DNA from: Sedimentisphaera sp050251615
GTDB lineage: Bacteria > Planctomycetota > Phycisphaerae > Sedimentisphaerales > Sedimentisphaeraceae
Direction: 5' to 3'
Length of the DNA stretch: 49,959 nt
NCBI GenBank assembly: GCA_050251615.1
Contig: JBFWMM010000018.1
Span: 1 to 49,959, forward strand
The translations under genes were made by a program, and so were the position numbers. Shown piece by piece: positions 8,156 through 17,499 of the stretch. The notes below the pieces were generated by a model, which ran no database searches, was not told where the DNA came from, and was given only the letters and a program-made list of their open reading frames with translations. Position 1 is the stretch's first letter. Each line of letters begins with the position of its first letter.

Positions 8156-9091
8156 ATGAAAACTGCATTCATATTCCCCGGCCAGGGTGCGCAAGTCGCC
8201 GGTATGGGTAAGGACATTGCCGGTGCCTTTCCTGAAGCTGCGGCTATATACCGTAAAGCCGATGAAATTCTCGGCTACGAAATCTCAAAGTGCTGCTTTG
8301 AGGGGCCGCAGGAAGAGCTCAACCTCACAAACATTTCCCAGCCCGCCATCTTCGTAACTAGCGCGGCTATTCTTGAGGTTGTCCGCAACCGCACTGAAGC
8401 CTCCGCAAATGTGTGTGCGGGGCTCAGCCTCGGTGAATACAGTGCATTGTACGCAGCGGGGTTGCTTTCCTTTGAAGACGCTCTCACGCTCGTTCAAAAG
8501 CGTGGCGAGGCCATGCAGAAAGCGGCGGATGAATCCAACGGAACAATGGTAAGCGTGCTCAACCTCGATGCCGACAAGATTCCGGAAGTACTGGAGCGTT
8601 CGGCGAAGGGTGAAGTGCTTGTGGCGGCAAACTACAACTGCCCCGGGCAGATTGTTCTGAGTGGTGAGCCGGAGGCCTGCCGTAGAGCGGCGGCTGTAGC
8701 GGAAGAGCTTGGAGCAATGAAGACTGTTGAGCTGGCGGTTGCCGGCGCGTTCCACAGCCCGCTTATGCAGCCCGCGGCTGATGCGCTCAGCTCCGCGCTT
8801 GAGAATACTAACATTAACTTCTCCGAAACCCCGGCCGTTATCGCCAACTACAACGCGGATTTCTACAAGTCTGCGGAGCAGGTTAAAGAGGGGCTCTGCG
8901 TACAGCTGACCGGTTCGGTTTTATGGCAGAAATCAATGGAAACACTCCTTACCGATGGCGTGGAAGACTTCTGCGAAATAGGCCCGGGGCGCGTCCTCAC
9001 GGGGCTGATGAAGAAGATTAAAAGAAAAACAAAAGTTACAAACCTCAGCACGGCCGATGCGCTTACTGCGTTTATCGGCACCGATGAGTAA
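8156..9091 (+). CDS. fabD: FabD, malonyl-CoA:ACP transacylase
   Basis: FabD moves malonate from CoA to acyl carrier protein, providing the extender unit for fatty-acid synthesis. It begins with the signature FPGQGAQVAGMGKDI. The nucleophile is Ser91 in GLSLGEYSALYAAG and the partner His200 lies in VAGAFHSPLMQPA; the conserved Arg and Gln of the substrate pocket are in LVQKRGEAMQ. Length 311 is standard. The gene sits between fabH and fabG with short gaps (15 and 18 bp) and a good ribosome-binding site, so it belongs to the same operon. Confidence 0.96.
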   Translation: MKTAFIFPGQGAQVAGMGKDIAGAFPEAAAIYRKADEILGYEISKCCFEGPQEELNLTNISQPAIFVTSAAILEVVRNRTEASANVCAGLSLGEYSALYAAGLLSFEDALTLVQKRGEAMQKAADESNGTMVSVLNLDADKIPEVLERSAKGEVLVAANYNCPGQIVLSGEPEACRRAAAVAEELGAMKTVELAVAGAFHSPLMQPAADALSSALENTNINFSETPAVIANYNADFYKSAEQVKEGLCVQLTGSVLWQKSMETLLTDGVEDFCEIGPGRVLTGLMKKIKRKTKVTNLSTADALTAFIGTDE

Positions 9092-9109
9092 TCAAGGAGT
9101 TAATAAATT

Positions 9110-9847
9110 ATGTCTGAAAAGAGATTAGCAGTTGTTACGGGAGCGGCAAGAGGCATCGGAAGAGCGATTGTGCTTGAACTGCTTGCCGAAGGCAGAGCTG
9201 TGGCAGGGCTTGACATCAACGCCGACCAGCTCGCGGAGCTCAAGAAAGTTGTCGCAGAGGCCGGTTATGAAGTCGAGACGTGCGTCTGCGATATAACCAA
9301 CATAGCTCAGCTCACCGAAACTCTCGAATCGCTTTCCGCGAAGTACAACGGCGTCGGAATTCTCGTCAACAACGCCGGCATCACACGCGACAAGCTTATG
9401 ATGCAGATGGACGAGCTGGACTTCGACCTGCCCATAAACGTAAACCTCAAGGCCTCGTTTATGGCCACGAAAATTGTCCTTCGCTCTATGGTTCGCAACA
9501 AATTCGGCAGAATCATTAACATCAGCTCGGTTGCGGGCGTCATGGGCCAGGCAGGCTCAGCCAACTACGCGGCGAGCAAGAGCGGCCTTATCGGCATGAG
9601 CAAATCGCTTGCGAGAGAAGTCGGCAAGAAAAATGTAACGGTAAACTGCGTCGCGCCGGGCTTCATTGAGACAGATATGACAAAAGACCTCCCCGAGCTC
9701 GTCAAAAAAGCGGCTATCGCGGTTATACCGATGCGCAAGTACGGCCAGCCGGCCGATGTAGCAAAAACAGTAGCCTTCCTCGCAAAGGATGAAACCGGTT
9801 ATATGACCGGCCAAGTTATCTGCGTTGATGGCGGAATGGCTATGTAA
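9110..9847 (+). CDS. fabG: FabG, 3-oxoacyl-ACP reductase
   Basis: FabG is the NADPH-dependent reductase of the elongation cycle, a short-chain dehydrogenase. The cofactor loop is VTGAARGIGRAIV, the NNAG motif is in ILVNNAGITRD, and the catalytic Ser140, Tyr153 and Lys157 are seen in NISSVAGVMG and NYAASKSGLIG. The C-terminus GYMTGQVICVDGGMAM is typical. The 245-residue length fits FabG better than other short-chain dehydrogenases, and the neighbours settle the role. A 139-bp gap with a separate promoter follows before acpP. Confidence 0.96.
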   Translation: MSEKRLAVVTGAARGIGRAIVLELLAEGRAVAGLDINADQLAELKKVVAEAGYEVETCVCDITNIAQLTETLESLSAKYNGVGILVNNAGITRDKLMMQMDELDFDLPINVNLKASFMATKIVLRSMVRNKFGRIINISSVAGVMGQAGSANYAASKSGLIGMSKSLAREVGKKNVTVNCVAPGFIETDMTKDLPELVKKAAIAVIPMRKYGQPADVAKTVAFLAKDETGYMTGQVICVDGGMAM

Positions 9848-9901
9848 AGCCTTTCGCACCCCCCTCTCAGGGATGTGTAAGGCCGTATTGTTAAAATATA
9901 A

Positions 9902-9929
9902 TTGAAATTCTTCGCGGTTTAGGTATTAT
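9902..9929 (+). promoter_or_regulatory. acpP promoter candidate
   Basis: TTGAAA (9902-9907), a 16-bp spacer and TATTAT (9924-9929) lie about 57 bp before the acpP ATG. The gene then has the ribosome-binding stretch AACAGGAGATT. The gapA gene at 38098 carries the same AACAGGAGATT leader. A separate promoter would allow acyl carrier protein to be made in excess over the upstream fab enzymes. Confidence 0.55.
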
Positions 9930-9986
9930 ACCTCCGCAGGTTCTATACAACGAAATAGAAGATCTACAGTAACAGGAGATTAAGTT

Positions 9987-10229
9987 ATGGATCGCCAGGA
10001 AGTATTAAAAAAAGTAATCGAAATCGTAAGCGAGCAGATGGGTGTTGATGCAGACGGCATTACAGAAGAAACATCCTTCATCAACGACCTTAACGCAGAC
10101 TCACTCGACACAGTTGAGCTGGTTATGGAATTTGAAGACGCTTTTGACACAAGCATCCCCGAAGAGGAAGCTGAAAAGATTCAGACAGTCAGCGCTGCTG
10201 TTGACTACATCATGAAAGTCTCCGAGTAA
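9987..10229 (+). CDS. acpP: Acyl carrier protein
   Basis: AcpP carries growing acyl chains on a phosphopantetheine arm. The 80-residue acidic protein has the attachment motif NADSLDTVELVMEFED with Ser39 as the modified residue. Its position just before fabF and after fabG is the classic arrangement. The holo-ACP synthase that would modify it, acpS, lies in this window at 42224-42604. A clear Shine-Dalgarno AGGAG precedes the ATG. Confidence 0.97.
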   Translation: MDRQEVLKKVIEIVSEQMGVDADGITEETSFINDLNADSLDTVELVMEFEDAFDTSIPEEEAEKIQTVSAAVDYIMKVSE

Positions 10230-10251
10230 TCCGGAGAAACCCTACCCTACT

Positions 10252-11499
10252 ATGAACAAACGTAGAGTTGTAATAACGGGGATGGGCTGCGTAACAGCTT
10301 TTGGAGATAGTGTCGATATTCTTTTCGACAATCTCTGTAAGGGTAACAGCGGCGTATCCAACATAGAAGGCTTCGACACCACCGACTTCGATGTGCACAT
10401 CGGCGGAGAGTGCAAGAACTTTGATCCCTGCAAATATATTGACCGCAGGGAGACAAAACGACTTGACCGCTTCTCGCAGATGGCAATCGCCTGTTCGGCC
10501 CAGGCAGTTGAGCAGAGCGGCCTCGATCTCGGCAATCAGGAGATTGCCGAACGCACGGGCGTAGTAATCGGATCCGGTGTCGGTGGCCTGCAAGAATTAG
10601 AGATGCAGCATAGCAGGCTCGAAGGCAAAGGCCCGTCCAAGGTATCCGCGTTTTGCGTACCGAAGATGATGGTCAACGCGGCTGCCGGAGTCGTTTCAAT
10701 ACTACACGGCGCAAAAGGGCCCAATATATCCGTAGTAACTGCTTGTGCCTCCGCGGCACATTCGATCGGTGAAGCGTTCAGGATGATACAGAACGGCGAT
10801 GCCGACGCGATCATAGCCGGCGGCAGTGAAGCAGCGGTAACGCCTATCGGCCTTGCCTCCTTCTGCTCGCTCAAGGCTTTAAGCACGCGCAACGACGACC
10901 CGACGCACGCATCACGTCCATTCGACAAAGACCGCGACGGTTTTGTGTTGAGTGAGGGTGCGGGCATTCTCGTTCTCGAAGAGTACGAGCTCGCAAAGAG
11001 GCGCGGCGCGAATATCATCGCTGAAGTAGCAGGCTACGGCGCAACCGGCGATGCATATCACATCACCGCCCCACTGCCCGATGGCGCAGGCGCGGCGAGA
11101 GGTATGCGTATAGCACTGCATGATGCGGGCGTTAATCCGGATGAAGTTGATTACATCAACGCGCACGGCACCAGCACACCGCTCAACGATATGGCCGAGA
11201 CACTGGCCATCAAGAGCGTTTTTGGCTGCAAGGCCAATAGACCTGCCATAAGCTCCACAAAGAGCTGTACAGGGCACTTCCTTGGCGCCAGCGGAGCTGT
11301 AGAGCTGATAGTCGGAGCAAAAACGATTCAGGAATCGATTGTTCCGCTCACAGCCAACACAACTGAAATCTGTGAACACTGCGGCCCTGAACTCAACCAT
11401 GTGCTTGGCGAATCAAGAGAGCAACAAGTCAATGTAGTGCTGAGCAACTCGCTCGGATTTGGCGGACACAACGCTTCGCTTGTTCTCAAGAAGGTCTGA
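10252..11499 (+). CDS. fabF: FabF, beta-ketoacyl-ACP synthase II
   Basis: FabF elongates acyl-ACP with malonyl-ACP. It opens MNKRRVVITGMGCVTAFGD. The catalytic triad is Cys165 in VVTACASAAHSIG, His305 in INAHGTSTPLND and His342 in SCTGHFLGASGAVE. Gating and structural motifs such as SRPFDKDRDGFVLSEGAG and NSLGFGGHNASLV are present. At 415 residues it is a normal condensing enzyme of the FabF type. It starts 22 bp after acpP and ends the fatty-acid cluster at a strong terminator. Confidence 0.97.
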   Translation: MNKRRVVITGMGCVTAFGDSVDILFDNLCKGNSGVSNIEGFDTTDFDVHIGGECKNFDPCKYIDRRETKRLDRFSQMAIACSAQAVEQSGLDLGNQEIAERTGVVIGSGVGGLQELEMQHSRLEGKGPSKVSAFCVPKMMVNAAAGVVSILHGAKGPNISVVTACASAAHSIGEAFRMIQNGDADAIIAGGSEAAVTPIGLASFCSLKALSTRNDDPTHASRPFDKDRDGFVLSEGAGILVLEEYELAKRRGANIIAEVAGYGATGDAYHITAPLPDGAGAARGMRIALHDAGVNPDEVDYINAHGTSTPLNDMAETLAIKSVFGCKANRPAISSTKSCTGHFLGASGAVELIVGAKTIQESIVPLTANTTEICEHCGPELNHVLGESREQQVNVVLSNSLGFGGHNASLVLKKV

Positions 11500-11520
11500 A
11501 GCGGAGTAAACCAGTAACAC

Positions 11521-11556
11521 AAAAGCCTGTTCGATTCTGTCGAACAGGCTTTTTTT
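11521..11556 (+). terminator. Rho-independent terminator after fabF
   Basis: A perfect 14-bp inverted repeat, AAAAGCCTGTTCGA (11521-11534) and TCGAACAGGCTTTT (11540-11553), encloses a 5-nt loop and runs into a T tract. It closes the fab operon. Confidence 0.9.
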
Positions 11557-11639
11557 GATTTATACCGCCGGCGGCATTGGAGATTGTAACCGCCGGAGCA
11601 GGTTTATAAACCTGCCCGCTTTAATTCAAGTTTCCTGAT

Positions 11640-14600
11640 TTATGTGCCGGGCGTGGGCGTGGCAGCCCGCCAGTTTGCAGGGTCATTGCCATAGAGAGAT
11701 AAGCTTCCGGCCGGTTTTGTCAGCGAGAGCCCGTCTCCATCCGCCTCTGCGGGCCAGGGAGCAACGTCCTCATAGCTTACGCGGTCAACGCGTATATAGT
11801 ATCTTGTAAGCGTCTCGTCAATATCTCCGCCCATCTGAAGCTCGGGCTTTTCATCGGAGTTGCTCAGGCTGCCATTGCCGGCACCCCACTCCAGCCACTG
11901 CACGCCGAGCGTCGAAATATCGGCTCCGGCCAGAAACTCCTGCTCAAAGGCAATAACATCTTTTATCAGCAGCATCTTCCCGCCTGCGGCAAGTGTAAGC
12001 GGGATAGCGGAGGGGAAGTTCAGCTCAAGGCCGATATCGTCCTTATCGTCAACAAACCGCCACGGCACCCCCGTTTCGCTGTCAATAAGAGTTACAAGGG
12101 CATCGCTGATGTTCATCAGCTCAACGTATTCCGCATCGGAATTACCCGCCGGATGATACATAACCTCGCTGATAATTACCGGCCCTACCTCGGGATACGC
12201 ATTCTGCGCGCCCGGTGTATTCTCGCTCATCGCAACGAAATTCACGCCGCCAACGCTCTTTTCATAACGGCCGAATGCCACATCCTTCATCGAAGCGCCG
12301 AAGCTCTCCACTTCTACATACCCGAGCAACATATCGCCGATACCAGCGCTCAAGCACACTTTCTCGCCATTTTCGCTCATCTGGAACGGTACAAGACAAC
12401 CGGCCGCCGAGGGATTGCCGAAACTGTAGTTTTCATAGAACAGCTTGTAAGCGCCGCCGTTTATGACGGTGCCGTCGGCAATGCGAAATTTCTTTCGCGA
12501 AGCCTCATCGGAATCGCTGTCGGAGAGGTACCAGCCGCCTATATATACAGGCTCATCGGTCGTATTGTACAGCTCGATCCAGTCGTGCTCCTGCTTGTCG
12601 GAGTGCGCGAGAACCTCGTTGATTACAACCGCCCCTGGCATTGGTACAATCCCATCGTCATTAGTGGCAGGCGAGCCGCCCGCGATAACGCTCGGGCGCC
12701 AGAAGCTCTTGTCCTCGTATAGTTCGGGGGTTATGGTGTATGGCGAGCCAACGGTCAGCGAAAAGCCGGCGCCGTCGGTCATATCGTACCACGAGTCTTT
12801 ATAATCGAAATCAAGTATAACATTTCCAAGCGGGTCAACAAGCTTGATCCGTTCGCCACTGTTATCAAGATAGCCTTCATACACACCTGCAATTTTAGCG
12901 GCATTCTTTGGATAGACCGCGCTGAACACGGCAGCATCCTGCACAAGAATCACACGCTCTCCCGAAGCAAGAGTCATTGGGCCGAAATCAAAGTCAATGC
13001 CTTTGGTAAAGCGAACCAGATTCAAGCCCACGCTGTCTGTGCCGACATTCATCAGCTCAATAAACTCCATCGCAGGGTCGTTTGTCGGATGGTACATAAT
13101 TTCCGTTACGCGCAGGCTGTCCGCCAGCGGGCCGACCGAATAAACAGCCTCCATCAGCGCGCTCCACTCACCGTTGACATACGCCCTTGCCTTGATGAGG
13201 CAGCTTTCCTCGAGAGCAAACGCGCCCGCATAAGCAATCGCGGATGCGTTCACCGCCCCGCCGACAAGACGCGGGTCGCTGCCGTCAGTCGTATAGAAAA
13301 CCGGAGCCGAATCGTCTGAAAGGTAGTTGGTAACGGTAAGCTTGGGCAAAACTATCATATCGGAGCTGGAGGTAGAATAATTGATTCCATGAATCGCGAG
13401 CACGTTTACCCCTTCAACGAGAAGGCCCTTATACGCGCTGATGTCGAAGTCTTCGAAGGAAGTTGCGCTTGCCTCGTGGTTCGAGGCGGATGCGCTACCG
13501 GGCGTTGCGTTTGTGATGTTGGAAGTTCTGCACACCTCAACCCCGTTGAGATATGCAATGAAGCCGTCATCATATTTCATACTGAGCGTAAGCGATTCGG
13601 CATCTGCGCCTGAATATTGAAACTCAATACGGCAGTAGGCGGATGTCGTTGACTGATAAATCGTGCTGCGAATATCGGTTCCAATCAGGTTTGCGTAGCC
13701 GACGCCAGCCTCGTAGCCGACGCCCGTGCCAGTTGAGCCGTCTGTCCACAGCGAATCGGGGGTAAAACTTGGCTCTGTCCAAGTGAGGGCGAGCGAATCA
13801 TCCTGCGGAATAAACACACGCACGGGAGCGCCCTGGTCGAGAAGTACTGTAGAGGCGGTTGCTGTTTCCCCCGGGACATTTATAGTGAGGAGGTCTCCCG
13901 CGGCGGCGTATCCGCCCGTGCTCGAGACGGAATTGAGCTTGAACTCCGGCGCACTTAAAGCGGGATAGTAGCCGGCATCCTTTATCTGCTGCAACACCGT
14001 AGCGGAGCGAGTCGGGAGGAAGGTGCCGAGAATCTCATCCCTCTTTGCGCGCCATTCGGCAAGGCCAGGCGGTGTATCGTAATGCATATCGGCCCATCTT
14101 GCGGATTCCGCAACGATCGCCAACTCCACCTTGTCGGCAAGAGCGCTGTACCTGGGGATTGTCATTCCGCTGGTGAGTGCGCCGTCATTGAAAAACAGCT
14201 TCTGAACACGGTCGGCAAAGAGCATACGGTACTCGGGATTATCCTTCATCCTGTAATGCGGTACGCCCGCTCCGGAATTGAAATCCGCCGTAACCTTGTT
14301 ATACTCCATAAACGGCGAGGCCATTGTGCCCTCGTAGTCCCAGCAATAGAATTTGAATCCTTCGCTGTTTTCCGTGCGGTCGCGGGCAACCCAATAATTA
14401 CGCCAGGGCCAATCGCCATTGCCGCCCCACATATTAATTATCATATAATCGATATACTCCGCCATATCTATCAGGACGGGGTAATCGAGGTTTCGCGAGC
14501 CATCGGGGTTATTGCCCTGCAACTCCTCGAAGTCCGCAGCCGTGGCAATACCCGCGTTGCACTTCTCTATCAGCAGGTTCCACATATCCATTGTGCCATC

Positions 14601-17006
14601 GCTGATGTCGCCGCTGTTGATGGCGTCCCACTCTTCCTTCTCGCCGCCGTAATAGATTGAGCTGAAAGAGTTATCCGGCCGCTCAACAGCATTGTACAAG
14701 CCCCAGTAGAGACCATTGAGATAGAGGTGAAAAAAATCGCCGTGCGAGCCAGGGCTTCCGGATGCCAGTTGCGTGCTTCGGCCGAATTCATCGCGAATAT
14801 ACTGTTCGGTTGCGTATGCCGAAGACCACGAATAGCCGTCGTTTGCGCCGGCGCGAAGTGTGATTGTGTCGAAGCTGTCAGTCGCATCGGGGGCGTAGTC
14901 AAAGAGGGGGAATTTAAGCTTTCCGGGGCCGTAATCGGTTTTGAATAACAGCCTGAACGATTTTTTCTTTGTGAGATCGAAGCCGCGGAACGCGCCGCCC
15001 TGTATGCGCAGGCCACAGTCGATGCGGAATGTTTCACTGCCATCAGCGCTGAGCAGCTCAACGCTCGCCGGCCTTTCCCACTCAACGCCCTCTTGAAGCG
15101 GGTTGGAGTAGATCCCTGATGACGCATCGAAGAGGTTATCCATTTCGGTAACAATCGACAGCGAAGGCAATGAAAGCAGAGATGCATTCAGAAGCGGGCC
15201 GTACTGAGCGTGATTAACGATATACGGATCCATTTCGTAATCGGGTATTTCGGTCTTCCAGATGGCAGGCCAGTTCTCAGGCTGCGCTGGCTGCGAGGCA
15301 ACCGTAGCGGGGAAGATGTACGAGCGGGTCTGCATTTTTCCAGGCAGATAGCCCTCTTTGAATGATGCCGCTCTTACGCAGGTGCTTGCGGCAATATTCA
15401 GCGGAGCTGTATAGAGAGACGATTCAGCAGTGGGCTCGGAGCTGTCGAGCGTGTAACGAATATCACAGCTCGGGTCTTCAAGGCTCATAGCAATCGTAAC
15501 AGGTGCATCGAATATGCCTGAATCCACAGAAAAAACAGGCGCTCCGGGCGCTCTGGCGTCACCGTTGCTCGTTCCGGGCGTGGGCGTTGAGAGCAGCGCG
15601 GTTACGAGCCTGTCTTCGCCCTGCAACACCGTAAGCCCGTAAGACTCATCATTGCCGAGGCTCGGATAGCTCGGGAAAAATTCATGCGCTATGGTAAAAT
15701 CGGGTTTGGTCAGCGCGAGATACTCGCCATCGCTACCAAGCTTGAAATTCGTGTGCAGATTAGCTGGGTCGGCGGTAATATTGAGCCCGCTGGCATAAAC
15801 GATGAGATAGCCGCCGGCCTCAATAGAAACATCAGGGAATGTCCATTTATCAGGTGCTTTTTCGTCATCTGTGAGATGCCATCCGGCAAGATTCTGAGCG
15901 GTCAGGGCAAGATTTCTTATCTCTATCCAGTCGCTTGCTTCACCGAAATTATCGGTAAGCGTGTTTTCGTTGTCGGGCATTATCTCGCTGATAATAACGC
16001 TCTGCCCCGTTTCAGACCATCCCTCGCCGAGGATAGCCATATCGGCAATGTCAACACGGCCGGACTCGTCAATATCGGCATAGCCGCAGAGGAAATCCGC
16101 GCAGGAGCTGTCGAGCCAGCGCAAAGCAAGGAAGAAGAGGTCTCCCAGGCCAGCTTCACAGTCGCCGTCAATATCGGCCGGAAAGCTCAGGCAGCCTATA
16201 TAGGGCTGCGCAGTGCGGAACTGCCAGATATTGCCGCGGCTTCCATCGCCGAGCACATCAACCCGCCAGTAGTATGTTGTGAAGGGCTCAAGGCCGCTTA
16301 CCACACAGCTGTTTTCAGTCTGCTGTGATATAAAAGCGGAGTTGTCGCTGTTATTCACGGCATCGGAAGAGGACGAGAGATAAATTTCGTACTCCGGCTC
16401 AGCGATCTCGGCAGGCCCCTGCCAGGAAAGCGTGAGCGAGTTGAACGGCAGAGCCTCCGCAGAATTGGCAGGTTCAGGCGATGAGGCAATGAGAATATCC
16501 TCCATAAGCTCCATCTCGGAAAAGCCGGTCAGGTTGGAGCTGCCGTTGTTGAGTGAGATATCAAGACGGTAGAAGTTGTACGAGCCCGGATATGCGCAGG
16601 CAAACTCTCGCCTCTGAAAGCGGTCTGTCCAGCTCTGGTCCTCTCTGTAATCAACAATACTCCAGTCGGATTCATTATTGGAACCGAGAAGAGTCCACTG
16701 GCGCGGGTCTCTCTCGGGAAAGTCGTTGGCAGAGGATATCGAATAAGCCGAAACTGTAAAACGCTGGTTATTCGGAAACTGAAACTGTATCCAGCCGGTG
16801 GGAGTACTTTGTGTGAGCCATTTTGTGAGGGTAGTGTTGTCAAAAGCCATCTCCTTCGATTCCCCCTCGTGAATCTGGGAACTCGCCGTTACGATTCCGC
16901 CTGTGTCTGTGCGGTCAACAAGCACCGCAAAGGAGTTGAGAGTAAGCGAACAGACGAACAACGCTACGAATAACGTATTAAACCGAAAGCAAGGCATTTT
17001 TGACAT
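11640..17006 (-). CDS. Giant secreted CotH/lamin-tail protein with discoidin and dockerin domains
   Basis: The 1788-residue exported protein has a signal peptide (residues 1-27, ending NSFA). Next come a discoidin-like F5/8 type C domain (about 30-170, ending FYRLDISLNN), a fibronectin III-like domain (170-270, TYYWRVDVLGDG) and a two-part dockerin (273-335, ADIDGDCEAGLGDLFFLALRW and YADIDESGRVDIADMAIL). A lamin-tail domain follows (from 333, IISEIMPDN and DWIEIRNL). A chitobiase-C-like module is at 487-565 (CDIRYTLDSSEPT). The CotH kinase-like region is at about 600-995 (FFHLYLNGLYWGLYNAVERP). Further lamin-tail domains start near 1295, 1455 and 1608, each with an EIMYHP- or NEVLAH-like start and IELMN or IELYN. 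The kinase-like fold may phosphorylate surface proteins, but the true role is unknown. It is a single long gene, divergent from the sigma factor beyond the gap. Confidence 0.85.
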   Translation of the reverse strand: MSKMPCFRFNTLFVALFVCSLTLNSFAVLVDRTDTGGIVTASSQIHEGESKEMAFDNTTLTKWLTQSTPTGWIQFQFPNNQRFTVSAYSISSANDFPERDPRQWTLLGSNNESDWSIVDYREDQSWTDRFQRREFACAYPGSYNFYRLDISLNNGSSNLTGFSEMELMEDILIASSPEPANSAEALPFNSLTLSWQGPAEIAEPEYEIYLSSSSDAVNNSDNSAFISQQTENSCVVSGLEPFTTYYWRVDVLGDGSRGNIWQFRTAQPYIGCLSFPADIDGDCEAGLGDLFFLALRWLDSSCADFLCGYADIDESGRVDIADMAILGEGWSETGQSVIISEIMPDNENTLTDNFGEASDWIEIRNLALTAQNLAGWHLTDDEKAPDKWTFPDVSIEAGGYLIVYASGLNITADPANLHTNFKLGSDGEYLALTKPDFTIAHEFFPSYPSLGNDESYGLTVLQGEDRLVTALLSTPTPGTSNGDARAPGAPVFSVDSGIFDAPVTIAMSLEDPSCDIRYTLDSSEPTAESSLYTAPLNIAASTCVRAASFKEGYLPGKMQTRSYIFPATVASQPAQPENWPAIWKTEIPDYEMDPYIVNHAQYGPLLNASLLSLPSLSIVTEMDNLFDASSGIYSNPLQEGVEWERPASVELLSADGSETFRIDCGLRIQGGAFRGFDLTKKKSFRLLFKTDYGPGKLKFPLFDYAPDATDSFDTITLRAGANDGYSWSSAYATEQYIRDEFGRSTQLASGSPGSHGDFFHLYLNGLYWGLYNAVERPDNSFSSIYYGGEKEEWDAINSGDISDGTMDMWNLLIEKCNAGIATAADFEELQGNNPDGSRNLDYPVLIDMAEYIDYMIINMWGGNGDWPWRNYWVARDRTENSEGFKFYCWDYEGTMASPFMEYNKVTADFNSGAGVPHYRMKDNPEYRMLFADRVQKLFFNDGALTSGMTIPRYSALADKVELAIVAESARWADMHYDTPPGLAEWRAKRDEILGTFLPTRSATVLQQIKDAGYYPALSAPEFKLNSVSSTGGYAAAGDLLTINVPGETATASTVLLDQGAPVRVFIPQDDSLALTWTEPSFTPDSLWTDGSTGTGVGYEAGVGYANLIGTDIRSTIYQSTTSAYCRIEFQYSGADAESLTLSMKYDDGFIAYLNGVEVCRTSNITNATPGSASASNHEASATSFEDFDISAYKGLLVEGVNVLAIHGINYSTSSSDMIVLPKLTVTNYLSDDSAPVFYTTDGSDPRLVGGAVNASAIAYAGAFALEESCLIKARAYVNGEWSALMEAVYSVGPLADSLRVTEIMYHPTNDPAMEFIELMNVGTDSVGLNLVRFTKGIDFDFGPMTLASGERVILVQDAAVFSAVYPKNAAKIAGVYEGYLDNSGERIKLVDPLGNVILDFDYKDSWYDMTDGAGFSLTVGSPYTITPELYEDKSFWRPSVIAGGSPATNDDGIVPMPGAVVINEVLAHSDKQEHDWIELYNTTDEPVYIGGWYLSDSDSDEASRKKFRIADGTVINGGAYKLFYENYSFGNPSAAGCLVPFQMSENGEKVCLSAGIGDMLLGYVEVESFGASMKDVAFGRYEKSVGGVNFVAMSENTPGAQNAYPEVGPVIISEVMYHPAGNSDAEYVELMNISDALVTLIDSETGVPWRFVDDKDDIGLELNFPSAIPLTLAAGGKMLLIKDVIAFEQEFLAGADISTLGVQWLEWGAGNGSLSNSDEKPELQMGGDIDETLTRYYIRVDRVSYEDVAPWPAEADGDGLSLTKPAGSLSLYGNDPANWRAATPTPGT

Positions 17007-17079
17007 AGCCGGCCCCTTATGTTTGCACCTTCTTATTTACGAATCTGCCATTACAACTCGCAAAAGCGAGCCCCAAAAC

Positions 17080-17179
17080 NNNNNNNNNNNNNNNNNNNNN
17101 NNNNNNNNNNNNNNNNNNNNNNNNNNNNNNNNNNNNNNNNNNNNNNNNNNNNNNNNNNNNNNNNNNNNNNNNNNNNNNN
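17080..17179. other. Assembly gap (100 Ns)
   Basis: Exactly 100 unknown bases, the usual placeholder for a scaffold gap of unknown size. The downstream reading frame is the C-terminal part of a sigma factor whose N-terminal 70 or so residues are missing. The 73 bp between the CotH-like gene and the gap do not encode them. The true gap must therefore be longer than 100 bp. Confidence 0.95.
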
Positions 17180-17180
17180 G

Positions 17181-17498
17181 TATAAGGTGATGGAGTTTCG
17201 CAGAAAGAACAAGCACAACCCGTTTCTTCTTGATGATGATGTCCTTGAGCTGCTCGACAGGGAAAACATCTCCAATTTCGACAACACCGAAGACCGTACA
17301 CAGGCGCTCGCGAGTTGCGTGAAGAAGCTACCTCGCAGCGACCAGGAATTCGTCAAACTGAAATACGCAGACGGCTTCACCCTGAAAAAGCTGGCCCAGA
17401 GATGCGGGCTGTCCATCGCCACAGCATACAGAAATCTCGCCAGAATACACGGACTTCTCATTGAATGCGTTCGCAGGGATCTTGGAGTAGGAGCGTAA
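17181..17498 (+). CDS. ECF-type RNA polymerase sigma factor, C-terminal part (5' end lost in gap)
   Basis: The 105 visible residues cover the linker and region 4 of an extracytoplasmic-function sigma factor. The start KVMEFRRKNKHNPFLLDDD and the region 4 helix-turn-helix (LPRSDQEFVKLKYADGF, LKKLAQRCGLSIATAYRNLA, then HGLLIECVRRDL) resemble the Rhodopirellula/Verrucomicrobium sigma-70 subfamily. Region 2 should lie in the gap. The stop is one base before the start of a FecR-type gene, the usual partner of this subfamily. It probably directs transcription of the secreted-protein genes that follow, but no target promoter is proven. Confidence 0.85.
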   Translation, partial: YKVMEFRRKNKHNPFLLDDDVLELLDRENISNFDNTEDRTQALASCVKKLPRSDQEFVKLKYADGFTLKKLAQRCGLSIATAYRNLARIHGLLIECVRRDLGVGA

Positions 17499-17499
17499 T

